This document shows, one piece after another, positions 1 to 7,190 of a DNA stretch of 64,000 nucleotides. Origin of the DNA: Sva-07 sp963828415 (GTDB lineage Bacteria; Actinomycetota; Acidimicrobiia; Acidimicrobiales; Ilumatobacteraceae); assembly GCA_963828415.1 (NCBI GenBank), contig CAWHEI010000002.1, positions 62,001 through 126,000 on the forward strand. The letters are read 5' to 3'. Position 1 is the first letter of the stretch. Each line of letters starts with the position of its first letter. Position numbers and translations under genes: made by a program. The notes under the pieces were generated by a model that had not been told where the DNA came from, did no database searches, and saw nothing but the letters and a program-made list of their open reading frames with translations.

Positions 1-35
1 GTGGTGCCGCCTGACGTGGTGCCGCGCGAGGTTGG

Positions 36-605
36 TCAGGAGCCTTCTTTGCGAGCGCGCAGGATGAGGGTGGCCGGTGCCGGAGCATTCGCCGTGGCGC
101 CGAGTTCGAGCAGATGATCGACGCGGAAGTTCGAGCGGGTGAGCGCGGTGAACCACTCGCCGATCGTTCGGGCCCCCGTGCCGTAGGGATGCTCGGGTGA
201 GATGTCGGCATATGGGTGCGGCATCGAGAGCACGAGTGGCATGCTCGGCTTGAGAATGCGGTGCACTTGACGCAGGAGGCGACCGAGGTCGTCGATGCGG
301 TCGATCGTGTGCGCGGCGAGGACGACCTCGCACGACGCCGACGCCACGTCGCCCAAGTCGGCGAGGTCGGTCTCGAGGCACTGCACCTGCAGTTCGGCGG
401 CGGTCGCTCGTCGGCGTGTTTCCGCGATGCGTTCGGCGTCGGTGTCGATTGCGATCGACTTCGCTCCAGCGCGCGCGAACGCGAGGGAGTTGAACCATGG
501 CGAGATGCCGAGCTCGACGGCTCGTCGACCGTCGCTCACCTCCCCGCACAGTCTCAGTTCGTCGTCGCCCGGCGTGCCGGGCCCGTAGTTGATGTCTGCG
601 ACCAC
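36..605 (-). CDS. Class I SAM-dependent methyltransferase
   Basis: A 189-residue protein that probably transfers a methyl group from S-adenosylmethionine to an unknown small molecule. The Rossmann-type core is visible: a motif I region around AVELGISPWFNSLAFA (the glycine-rich loop is reduced), an acidic strand end AIDTD that would bind the ribose, and a later EVVLAAHTIDRIDDLGRLL segment followed by HRILKP and LVLSMPHP, typical of methyltransferase domain 11. The start is GTG; a weak box CACACT lies 6 nt before it. It is divergent from the DUF5318 gene. The substrate cannot be told, and the weak motif I leaves some doubt about activity. Confidence 0.75.
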   Translation of the reverse strand: MVADINYGPGTPGDDELRLCGEVSDGRRAVELGISPWFNSLAFARAGAKSIAIDTDAERIAETRRRATAAELQVQCLETDLADLGDVASASCEVVLAAHTIDRIDDLGRLLRQVHRILKPSMPLVLSMPHPYADISPEHPYGTGARTIGEWFTALTRSNFRVDHLLELGATANAPAPATLILRARKEGS

Positions 606-677
606 GACGCCAGTGTGCCCGCTCGGCGAGGTGCCATCGGGGATCGCCGCTGATCGTGGCGCGCTCGTGTGAGCCGG

Positions 678-683
678 TAGTGT
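678..683 (+). promoter_or_regulatory. -10 box TAGTGT of the DUF5318 gene
   Basis: TAGTGT fits TANNNT and ends 8 nt before the ATG at 692, so the transcript would have almost no leader. Same layout as many other genes in this window. Confidence 0.4.
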
Positions 684-691
684 CGGCGCCC

Positions 692-1108
692 ATGGCGTTC
701 ACGGTCGGCGCACTTCGCGGGTCCGATGGCTCGCGCGGCCTGGTCGATCACCGGCTCGCTCGTCGGATGCTGATCAGTCAGGTGAAGAAGGGGCGGGTTC
801 CGCTCGACCAGGTCTGTGACGCCCATCCCGAGTTGATCCGTGCCGCCCGCAACGTCGGCACGCAGACGTCGACTCGTTGTCCGATCTGCGAAGAGGCCGA
901 CCTCAAGCTGGTCACCTACGTGTTCGGACCCCGGTTGTCGGCGCAGGGTCGGTGCGTCTCCACCGCGAAGGAGATGCGTCAGCTGAACGACCGATCCGAA
1001 GAGCTCAGCGCCTACGTGGTCGAAGCGTGCGTCGAGTGTCGCTGGAACCATCTGCTCCGGGTGATCCCGGTTGGCGGTCGACGCTCAGCGACGCGCGCCT
1101 CTCGATGA
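692..1108 (+). CDS. DUF5318 family protein (zinc-ribbon-like)
   Basis: A 138-residue cytoplasmic protein of the actinobacterial DUF5318 family; its function is unknown. Two CxxC pairs are visible, in TRCPICEE and ACVECRW, about 55 residues apart, which suggests a structural zinc site. The reading frame is open further upstream, but ATG at 692 (MAFTVGALRG) is chosen because the family begins near RGLVDHRLARR and a TANNNT box lies just before it. From memory, a homologue lies close to the same rpsF-ssb-rpsR-rplI cluster in mycobacteria, so the location here is probably conserved. Its stop overlaps the next gene's ATG (ATGA), so the two are cotranscribed. Confidence 0.7.
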   Translation: MAFTVGALRGSDGSRGLVDHRLARRMLISQVKKGRVPLDQVCDAHPELIRAARNVGTQTSTRCPICEEADLKLVTYVFGPRLSAQGRCVSTAKEMRQLNDRSEELSAYVVEACVECRWNHLLRVIPVGGRRSATRASR

Positions 1109-1740
1109 CCGTGCGTTCGCCGAGGTTCGGGCGCCGGTCGCTGTCGGCGTTCCTTGCCGTTGCGGTCCTGGCCACCGCATCGTGCAGCGACGACGCCGTC
1201 AGCGTTGACGACGACCAGGTCGGTGGGACGACGCCCTCGGACATCCGCGACGAGCCGTCGTCGGACTCGTCGTCGGCCCCGAACTCGAACGTTGCTGGGG
1301 GCCAGCAGCCCGAGGGGTTCACGACCATCCGAGCGCTGATCACCGAACCCGACGGCGAGGTGTGCGAGGTGTGTCTGTGGCTCGCCGACGACGCCACCGA
1401 ACGGGGCCGCGGGTTGATGGGTGTCACCGACCTCGGCGACGCGGTCGGCATGGCGTTCCGCTTCGACGAACCGGTGTTGGGCTCGTTCTACATGTTCCAG
1501 ACGCCGACCCCGTTGTCGATCGCCTGGTTCGCTTCCGATGGATCCCACGTCGGATCGGCGGACATGGACCCGTGTCTCGACACGCCCGCGGGCGAGTGTG
1601 CGTTGTATTCACCGGGCGCCGAATACGACCTGGCGATCGAGGTGTTCGAGGGCGGCCTGGAGCCGCTGGGACTGGTTTCCGGCTCGAGCGTCGAGTTGAT
1701 CGAGGGCTCCGAAGCCGACGGCTGTCCGCTCGACTCGTGA
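1105..1740 (+). CDS. DUF192 domain lipoprotein
   Basis: A 211-residue exported lipoprotein. The N-terminus MTVRSPRFGRRSL is followed by a hydrophobic stretch and the lipobox ATASC, so Cys about 27 would be lipidated. A Ser/Asp/Pro-rich linker (residues about 30-65) leads to a DUF192 domain with the typical ERGRGLMGVTDL and GMAFRFDEP...FYMFQTPTPLSIAWF blocks. DUF192 proteins are small extracytoplasmic beta-barrels of unknown function. The ATG overlaps the DUF5318 stop. The in-frame region upstream of this ATG is only a shadow of the DUF5318 gene. Confidence 0.8.
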   Translation: MTVRSPRFGRRSLSAFLAVAVLATASCSDDAVSVDDDQVGGTTPSDIRDEPSSDSSSAPNSNVAGGQQPEGFTTIRALITEPDGEVCEVCLWLADDATERGRGLMGVTDLGDAVGMAFRFDEPVLGSFYMFQTPTPLSIAWFASDGSHVGSADMDPCLDTPAGECALYSPGAEYDLAIEVFEGGLEPLGLVSGSSVELIEGSEADGCPLDS

Positions 1741-1765
1741 CCGGCGCCCCGGAGGGTGGCGTTGC

Positions 1766-2500
1766 TCACGGTCGCAGCACACAGAATTCGTTGTCGTCGG
1801 GGTCGGCCATCACCACTCGGCTCTCATCGCGCTGGGCGACGTCGACACGACCGGCGCCCAGTCGCGTGAGGCGATCGACTTCGTCGTCGAGATCGACGTG
1901 TGCCATCGGGGCGATGTCGAGGTGGAGGCGGTTCTTGCCGAACTTCGGCATCAACGGTGGCCCGCTCCATTGGACGATCGGTCCCGTGCCGTCGGGTGCC
2001 TGGATCGCCGTCTCCTCGTCCTGGTCCCACACCAGTGGCCAGCCCAACGCTTCACTCCAGAACTCTCCAGTCGTGCGTGTTCCGTCCGCATTGATCGCCC
2101 CGAGTCGACCGCATCCAGCGAGGAACTTGTTCCCCGGCTCGATGATGCAGAATTCGTTGCCTTCAGGATCGGCGAGGACGACATGTCCCTCGTCACCGCG
2201 CTGGCCGACATCGACGTCGCAGGCGCCGAGCATCCGCAGTCGCTCGACGAGCGCCGTCTGATCCTCGGTCGACGTCGTCGTCACATCGAGGTGGATGTTG
2301 TTGCGGCCCACCTTCTCGTCAGGGACCTGCTCGAAGCGGATGCCGAACCGGGTGCCGTCGGTCGGGACCAGTACGACGTCGCCGCCCGACTCGGCGAGCT
2401 CCCACCCCAAGGCGGTCGCCCAGAACTGCCCGAGGCGTGAGGGGTCGTTGGCATCGAGGCACAGGTTGACGATGCGGGAGGGCGAGGCGGATCCGGGCAT
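1766..2500 (-). CDS. Tandem VOC (glyoxalase-like) domain protein
   Basis: A 244-residue protein built from two vicinal-oxygen-chelate modules. Module 1 (about 8-120) has RIVNLCLDANDPSRLGQFW and ends with LADPEGNEFCIIEP; module 2 (about 128-244) has TTGEFWSEALGW and ends with MADPDDNEFCVLRP. These glyoxalase_6-type domains are common in actinobacteria and are often annotated as bleomycin-resistance or lyase relatives without a known substrate. The gene converges on the DUF192 lipoprotein gene with only 25 nt between stops. A related single-module gene lies at 62829-63188. No role can be assigned. Confidence 0.8.
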   Translation of the reverse strand: MPGSASPSRIVNLCLDANDPSRLGQFWATALGWELAESGGDVVLVPTDGTRFGIRFEQVPDEKVGRNNIHLDVTTTSTEDQTALVERLRMLGACDVDVGQRGDEGHVVLADPEGNEFCIIEPGNKFLAGCGRLGAINADGTRTTGEFWSEALGWPLVWDQDEETAIQAPDGTGPIVQWSGPPLMPKFGKNRLHLDIAPMAHVDLDDEVDRLTRLGAGRVDVAQRDESRVVMADPDDNEFCVLRP

Positions 2501-2598
2501 GGTGCTGCGTCGACGGTAGCTGCGCTCCTCGGAACTCTGTGACAGGCCCTCTCTATGGTGGTCGACATGTCACCGAACGCGACGACAGTGCGCACCGA

Positions 2599-2697
2599 TA
2601 AGGTAGGCGGGTCCATATTGGCCCTGCCCCACACCGGGGCTCCCGCTACGAGGCTGTCATCAGGCACTCGTGGGGGATCCGAAGGGAGGAAACACGC
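2599..2697 (+). promoter_or_regulatory. Candidate promoter and 5' leader of the rpsF operon
   Basis: TAAGGT at 2599-2604 fits an actinobacterial -10 box; no clear -35 is seen. The following leader of about 90 nt holds a hairpin GCCCC-acacc-GGGGC at 2626-2640. Leaders before rpsF-rpsR operons in many bacteria contain an S6:S18-binding RNA; this hairpin, with its CCG next to the stem, is a candidate, but I could not fold or align it. A strong ribosome binding site GGGAGGA (2684-2690) precedes the start. Confidence 0.35.
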
Positions 2698-3030
2698 ATG
2701 ATGCGTGCATACGAAATGATGATCATCATCGACGGCGACGTCGATGACCCCAAAGCGCAGTCCTGGATGAAGACGGTGACCGACGGTGTCGGCGCTGCCG
2801 GCGGCGAGCTCCACGGCAAGATCGATTGGTGGGGCAAGCGCCAGTTCGCCTACCCGATCAACAAGAAGCCGTCGGGCTACTACATGGTCGCCGAGATCGT
2901 GGCTCCGGCCGGCTCTCTCGACGAACTCGAGCGCACGCTCCGTCTCGCGGACGATGTCGTCCGTCACAAGCTCATCCGTCTGCCCGAAGCCGAGGCCGAG
3001 CGCCGCGGCATGGCAGTCAGCGCTGCCTGA
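2698..3030 (+). CDS. rpsF: 30S ribosomal protein S6
   Basis: A 110-residue primary 16S rRNA-binding protein of the small-subunit platform, which pairs with S18. The family signatures are visible: MRAYEMMIIID at the start, the central KIDWWGKRQFAYPINKK block and GYYMVAEI. The length is slightly above the usual 95-100 residues. Two adjacent ATGs (2698 and 2701) are possible; GGAGG at 2685-2689 lies 8 nt before the first, which I chose. First gene of the conserved rpsF-ssb-rpsR-rplI-dnaB block, so S6 is probably made together with S18 and L9. Confidence 0.97.
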   Translation: MMRAYEMMIIIDGDVDDPKAQSWMKTVTDGVGAAGGELHGKIDWWGKRQFAYPINKKPSGYYMVAEIVAPAGSLDELERTLRLADDVVRHKLIRLPEAEAERRGMAVSAA

Positions 3031-3059
3031 TCGCAGCGGCCAAGCAAAGGGGAAACAAC

Positions 3060-3506
3060 ATGGCATCTGAGAACAGCGTCACGCTGGTTGGCAACCTCAC
3101 CAAGGATCCCGAGCTGCGCTACACGACCGGTGGTCGTGGCGTCGCCAGCTTCGGTCTCGCCGTGAACCGCCGCTACCAGGTCAACGGTGAGTGGCAAGAG
3201 CAGGTCTCGTTCTTCAACATCGTCGCCTGGGGCGACCTCGGAGAGAACGCAGCTGCCAGCCTCAACAAGGGCAACCGCGTCATCATCACTGGTCGGTTGG
3301 AGCAGCGCTCCTACGAGACCAAGGAAGGCGAGAAGCGCAACGTCACCGAAGTGATCGCCGACGAACTCGGCCCGAGCCTGCGCTGGGCGCAAGCACAGGT
3401 CGAGCGCATCAGCCGCGACGACGCCACCAGTGGTGGTGGCGGCGGTGGCGGTGGCGGCGGACGCAGCGCCCCTGATCCCGTGTACGGCGACGAAGAGCCG
3501 TTCTGA
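3060..3506 (+). CDS. ssb: Single-stranded DNA-binding protein
   Basis: A 148-residue SSB. The OB fold spans residues 1-110, starting ASENSVTLVGNLTKDPELRY and including FFNIVAWGDLGENAA and GNRVIITGRLEQRSYE. A short flexible linker with ten consecutive glycines follows at about 123-132, then the acidic tip GDEEPF, the site where SSB partners dock. The open frame extends upstream through rpsF, but ATG 3060 is the start, preceded by AAAGGGGA. It lies 29 nt after rpsF. The protein coats single-stranded DNA in replication and repair, in keeping with dnaB downstream. Confidence 0.97.
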   Translation: MASENSVTLVGNLTKDPELRYTTGGRGVASFGLAVNRRYQVNGEWQEQVSFFNIVAWGDLGENAAASLNKGNRVIITGRLEQRSYETKEGEKRNVTEVIADELGPSLRWAQAQVERISRDDATSGGGGGGGGGGRSAPDPVYGDEEPF

Positions 3507-3557
3507 GCCCCGTCCACAGCATTGAAGATCTGATTTTCCAGTCGTAAGGAACCACCC

Positions 3558-3995
3558 ATGGCAAGCAAGAAGAACAAGGCGCGCAGCGCCCGTGACCTGA
3601 ACCCACGCAAGTTCAAGAAGAAGACCAGCGTCCTCGTCATCGAAAAGGTCGAGTACATCGACTACAAGGACGTCGACCTGCTGGGCCGCTTCATGAGCGA
3701 CCGCGCCAAGATCAAGAACCGTCGTGTTGCCGGCAACACGCTGCAGCAGCAGCGCGAGATCGCCAACGCCGTCAAAGTCGCCCGCGAGATGGCATTGCTG
3801 CCATACGCGAAGCGCGTCGCCTCCACCCGCACCGGCGGCCGCGGCCGCGACGGTGGCCGTGAAGGCGGTCGCGATCGAGATCGCGAAACGAGTCTGAGCG
3901 ACGACACCAGCCTCGACACCACCGTGGTCGACGAGACCATCGACGGTGCCGAGGGCGTCGAGTCGACCGACGTCACCGAGACCGAGGAGGTCTGA
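3558..3995 (+). CDS. rpsR: 30S ribosomal protein S18 with a long C-terminal extension
   Basis: The S18 core occupies about residues 15-88 and shows YIDYKDVDLLGRFMSDRAKI, the RRVAGNTLQQQREIANAVK block and ALLPYAKR. S18 binds 16S rRNA together with S6. The N-terminal CxxC zinc motif found in some S18 forms is absent, so this is a zinc-independent type. The protein is 145 residues, whereas S18 is usually 75-90. The extra tail of about 55 residues begins with an Arg/Gly/Asp-rich stretch (GGRGRDGGREGGRDRDRE) and ends as an acidic Thr/Val/Glu tail. The tail is continuous in frame to just before rplI, so it is probably real. Confidence 0.93.
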   Translation: MASKKNKARSARDLNPRKFKKKTSVLVIEKVEYIDYKDVDLLGRFMSDRAKIKNRRVAGNTLQQQREIANAVKVAREMALLPYAKRVASTRTGGRGRDGGREGGRDRDRETSLSDDTSLDTTVVDETIDGAEGVESTDVTETEEV

Positions 3996-3998
3996 GCG

Positions 3999-4445
3999 AT
4001 GAAGGTCATTCTCCGTTCCGATCTCGACGGCCTGGGCAAGCGTGGCGACATCGTCGACGTTGCCGATGGGCACGCTCGCAACTTCCTGTTCCCGAAGGGG
4101 CACGCAATCGCCGCTTCAGACGGTGCCGTCGAGCAGGCGGGCAGGATGCGCCAGGCCCGCGACCAGCGCGACTCGAGCGCTCGTGAAGCCGCGACGCACA
4201 TCGCCAGCACGCTCGTGCCGAAGGTGATCACGGTCACCAGCAAGGCAGGCCCGGAAGGCAAGCTCTTCGGCTCGGTCACCGCTGCCGACGTGGTTGCTGC
4301 GGTGCTCGAGCAGACCGACATCGAACTCGATCGCCGACAGGTCGACGTCGACGTCATCAAGACGACCGGCCAGCACACGGTCACCGCGTCGTTGCACAAC
4401 GACGTGTCGTTCCCGATCACGATCGACGTCGTCGCCGCCGACTGA
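3999..4445 (+). CDS. rplI: 50S ribosomal protein L9
   Basis: A 148-residue protein that binds 23S rRNA near the base of the L1 stalk. The N-domain (1-52) has the classic signature: MKVILRSDLDGLGKRGDIVDVADGHARNFLFPKGHA. A long connecting helix (about 50-80) and a C-domain with KLFGSVTAADVV and VDVIKTTGQHTVTASLHNDV follow. Length is normal. It starts only 3 nt after the rpsR stop, so translation is probably coupled. A strong hairpin (4453-4480) follows the gene. Confidence 0.97.
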   Translation: MKVILRSDLDGLGKRGDIVDVADGHARNFLFPKGHAIAASDGAVEQAGRMRQARDQRDSSAREAATHIASTLVPKVITVTSKAGPEGKLFGSVTAADVVAAVLEQTDIELDRRQVDVDVIKTTGQHTVTASLHNDVSFPITIDVVAAD

Positions 4446-4452
4446 CGTCCCC

Positions 4453-4480
4453 GGCCGAGCCGCCATTCGGTGGCTCGGCC
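4453..4480 (+). terminator. Hairpin after rplI (terminator-like, no U tract)
   Basis: GGCCGAGCC pairs with GGCTCGGCC, and three further pairs (one a G-U) extend the stem to 12 bp with the loop ATTC. It starts 7 nt after the L9 stop. There is no T run behind it, so it may be a U-less terminator or an attenuator between the ribosomal genes and dnaB. Confidence 0.55.
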
Positions 4481-4520
4481 AGTGATACGAAAAATGGGCA
4501 GTCACGCTGACCCGACGCGC

Positions 4521-4575
4521 CTGTCCACAGGTCTGTCCCCAGGGTGTTGTCCACAGAATTTCGGCGTTGTCCACA
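4521..4575 (+). promoter_or_regulatory. Cluster of DnaA-box-like 9-mers before dnaB
   Basis: Four direct 9-mers lie in 55 bp: CTGTCCACA (4521-4529), CTGTCCCCA (4532-4540), TTGTCCACA (4547-4555) and TTGTCCACA (4567-4575). TTGTCCACA is the preferred DnaA box of high-GC actinobacteria. The cluster ends about 75 nt before the dnaB start. It may let DnaA control dnaB or may act as a DnaA titration site. No dnaA or dnaN gene is present, so a full origin is not supported. Confidence 0.6.
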
Positions 4576-4648
4576 GTCGGTCAACAGCGAAAACCCAGGG
4601 TTGTTCCTCTTCCGCCACACAGGAACTCCCTGGAAGAGTGGGGTCCCC

Positions 4649-7087
4649 ATGTCGATCGACCAACAATTCGGAACCAGCCGGAACGAACGAGGCAACGCTG
4701 CACCGAATCGCAGCGGTCGAGTGCCTCCCCACAACCTGCAGGCCGAGGAATCGGTGCTCGGTGCGTTGCTGCTGAGTCGTGATGCGATCGGCGTTGTCGG
4801 CGAAGCCGGGCTCGGCGTGCGCGACTTCTACAGCCCGGCGCACCAGCACGTCTTCGACTCGATCCGCTCGCTGTATTCGTCGTCGGGGCCGGTCGACGTG
4901 GTCACCGTTGCGGACGAATTGCGTCGGCACGGCCTGCTCGACGACATCGGTGGCATCGAGCGACTGAACGATCTGCAGAACGCAACACCGTCGGTGTCGG
5001 GCGCCGAGCACTACGCGCGGATCGTGATGGACACCGCACTGTTGCGGCGGCTGATCCACACCGCCGGCGAGATCACCGATCTCGCGTTCTCCGAGCCCGA
5101 CGACGTCACCAAAGCCGTCGACCTCGCCGAGTCGAAGATGTTCGAGGTCGCCGAGGATCGCGTGGTCGACTCGACGCGCCCGATCGGCGAACTCCTCAAC
5201 ATCGCAATGGATCAGCTCGAGGAGAACTACGAGCGCGGCGACACGATCACCGGCGCCGCCACCGGCTACGACGACCTCGACGAACTCCTGTCGGGCCTCC
5301 AACCCAGCACCCTCAACATCGTTGGCGCGCGGCCAGCGATGGGAAAGTGCGTTGCCTGGTTCACGCCGATGGTCGATCTCGAGACCGGCGATGTGGTGAC
5401 AGCTGACGAACTCATGCGGCGAGCGACCGAACGTGGATCGCTCGCTGTGCAGGCGATTGGCGACGACGGTCGGCTCACGCTTGCCGACGTCAATGTGTGT
5501 CTCGACGATGGCGTCAAAGGCGTCTTCACCCTCCGCACACGGTCCGGTCGTGAGGTCACCGTGACGGCCGCTCACCCGTTCCTGACGCCGCAGGGTTGGT
5601 GCCGCCTCGATGAGATCACCGTTGGCGATGACGTCGCCGTCCCGAGCACCGTCGGTGTCTTCGGCACCGACGACCTTCCCGCCTCGGAGCTCGACCTGTT
5701 GGCTGATGGAGCTCACGACAAGCAGGTACCGGATGCAGTTTTCCGGTGTTCGCGGCCCGCAGTTGCTCGGTTCCTGAACCGCCTCTTTGCGACCGATGGC
5801 ACGGCGTGGGTGGCGGCAGCGGGGTACGCCCGGGTCGGCTACTCGTCGGTGTCCAAGGAACTCGTCGACGGTGTTGCCCACCTGCTTCGGCGCTTCGGCC
5901 TCCGCGTGAAGCTTCGGGAGCGACAGATCGCCTACAACGGCACGCGCCGGACCGCCTACGAGATCGAGATCATGGATGCGGCATCATTGCTGGCGTTCTG
6001 CGACGAGATCGGCATCCTCGGCAAGTCGGTTGCGGTGGGTGCAGTTCGAGAGCGGGCGGCGGTGTCACTGCGCAACGATCAGGCACCGGACTACGTGCCG
6101 CCTGCCGTTTGGGATGACATCGAAAAGGCGAAGGGTGATCTGTCGTGGGCTGAGGTCAGCCGGCGAGCCGGGCGGCCGTCGTCGCACAACTGGCATCAGG
6201 GTCGGCGTGGAAAACTGCGCCGCTCCACCGTTGCCGAACTTGCTGACGTGCTCGATGACGATCAGCTGCGATGGTGGTCGTCACCGGACGTCATCTGGGA
6301 GCGAGTGACATCGATCGAGCCGGCCGGTGAGGAGCGGGTCATCGACTTCACCGTTCCGGGACTCCACAATTTCGTCGCAGCCGACTTCTACCTCCACAAC
6401 ACCGCCTTCGGGTTGGGAATGGCGACGCACATTGCGAAGCATTCGGCGAAGCCGGTGCTGGTGTTCTCGCTCGAGATGGGGCATTCGGAGCTGACACAGC
6501 GCATCCTGTCCAGCGAGGCCAAGGTCGACTCGACCAAGCTGCGCACCGGCAAGCTGAGCGAGAGCGACTGGTCGAAGATCGGCCTCGCCGTTGGTCGACT
6601 CGAAGTACCGCTGTTCCTCGACGACAACCCGCAGGTGACCGTGATGGAGATTCGAGCGAAGGCTCGGCGCATCAAGGCGCAGCACGGTGGTCTCGCGTTG
6701 ATCATGATCGACTACCTGCAGCTGATGAGCGGCAGTGGCGCGTCGGAGAACCGGCAGCTCGAAGTCAGCGAGATCAGCCGAAACCTCAAGGTGCTCGCCC
6801 GCGAGCTCGAAGTGCCGATCGTGGCGCTCAGCCAGCTCAGCCGAAACCTCGAAGCCCGTTCCGACAAGCGCCCGATGCTCGCCGACCTGCGTGAGTCGGG
6901 TTCGTTGGAGCAGGACGCTGACGTCGTGATGTTCCTGTACCGAGACGAGGTGTACAACCCCGAGTCACCCGACAAGGGCTCGGCCGAGGTGATCGTGTCG
7001 AAGCATCGCTCCGGCCCGATCGGCACCAAGCGCCTCGTCTTCCTCGGTCAGTACACGAGATTCGACAACGCCGCGCGTTCGATGTAG
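4649..7087 (+). CDS. dnaB: Replicative DNA helicase DnaB, intein-containing precursor
   Basis: An 812-residue precursor of the hexameric 5'-3' replicative helicase. Removing the intein (residues 234-584) leaves 461 residues, the normal DnaB size. The N-domain has VPPHNLQAEESVLGALLLSRDAI; the RecA-like motor has the P-loop GARPAMGK (226-233), interrupted by the intein, then T585-AFGLGMA, the Walker B region LIMIDYLQLM and the DLRESGSLEQDADVVMFLYRDE block. The start is ATG 4649 (MSIDQQFG), because the frame upstream (from a GTG at 4544) runs through the DnaA-box cluster. The helicase can only bind ATP properly after splicing, so splicing is needed for function. Confidence 0.96.
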   Translation: MSIDQQFGTSRNERGNAAPNRSGRVPPHNLQAEESVLGALLLSRDAIGVVGEAGLGVRDFYSPAHQHVFDSIRSLYSSSGPVDVVTVADELRRHGLLDDIGGIERLNDLQNATPSVSGAEHYARIVMDTALLRRLIHTAGEITDLAFSEPDDVTKAVDLAESKMFEVAEDRVVDSTRPIGELLNIAMDQLEENYERGDTITGAATGYDDLDELLSGLQPSTLNIVGARPAMGKCVAWFTPMVDLETGDVVTADELMRRATERGSLAVQAIGDDGRLTLADVNVCLDDGVKGVFTLRTRSGREVTVTAAHPFLTPQGWCRLDEITVGDDVAVPSTVGVFGTDDLPASELDLLADGAHDKQVPDAVFRCSRPAVARFLNRLFATDGTAWVAAAGYARVGYSSVSKELVDGVAHLLRRFGLRVKLRERQIAYNGTRRTAYEIEIMDAASLLAFCDEIGILGKSVAVGAVRERAAVSLRNDQAPDYVPPAVWDDIEKAKGDLSWAEVSRRAGRPSSHNWHQGRRGKLRRSTVAELADVLDDDQLRWWSSPDVIWERVTSIEPAGEERVIDFTVPGLHNFVAADFYLHNTAFGLGMATHIAKHSAKPVLVFSLEMGHSELTQRILSSEAKVDSTKLRTGKLSESDWSKIGLAVGRLEVPLFLDDNPQVTVMEIRAKARRIKAQHGGLALIMIDYLQLMSGSGASENRQLEVSEISRNLKVLARELEVPIVALSQLSRNLEARSDKRPMLADLRESGSLEQDADVVMFLYRDEVYNPESPDKGSAEVIVSKHRSGPIGTKRLVFLGQYTRFDNAARSM
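5348..6400 (+). mobile_element. DnaB intein with a reduced homing-endonuclease region
   Basis: An in-frame intein of 351 residues (234-584 of the precursor). It starts with Cys (CVAWFTPMVDLETGD), has a block B-like VTVTAAHPFLTPQGWCRL with the TxxH motif, and ends with block F VIDFTVPGLHNFVAADFYLHN, where the final His-Asn is followed by Thr as the +1 extein residue. It splits the P-loop between Lys and Thr, a site used by other DnaB inteins. KQVPDAVF and RFLNRLFATDGTA look like endonuclease blocks D and E, and ARVGYSSVSKELVDGV like block H. The stretch where the first LAGLIDADG motif should lie is very short (ELDLLADGAH), so nuclease activity is doubtful. A basic HTH-like segment (LSWAEVSRRAGRPSSHNW) precedes block F. 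Confidence 0.92.
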
Positions 7088-7120
7088 ATCGAACGTCCAC
7101 GACCATTCGATGACCGTGTC

Positions 7121-7145
7121 GAGAGAGAGAGAGAGTGAGAGTGAG
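7121..7145. repeat. Short GA-rich simple repeat after dnaB
   Basis: A run of GA dinucleotides (seven in a row) followed by GTGAGAGTGAG. It lies in the 103 bp gap between the convergent dnaB and META-lipoprotein genes. Such low-complexity DNA is unusual in this GC-rich window; no function is evident. Confidence 0.6.
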
Positions 7146-7190
7146 CAACTCGACGGCGAACTCCTCCACTGGTGGCAGCGTGGTCCGCGA

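Noticed and set aside
4521..4575. Chromosomal origin oriC
   Set aside because: Only four boxes in 55 bp, no AT-rich stretch beside them and no dnaA or dnaN gene. A regulatory cluster is the safer reading.
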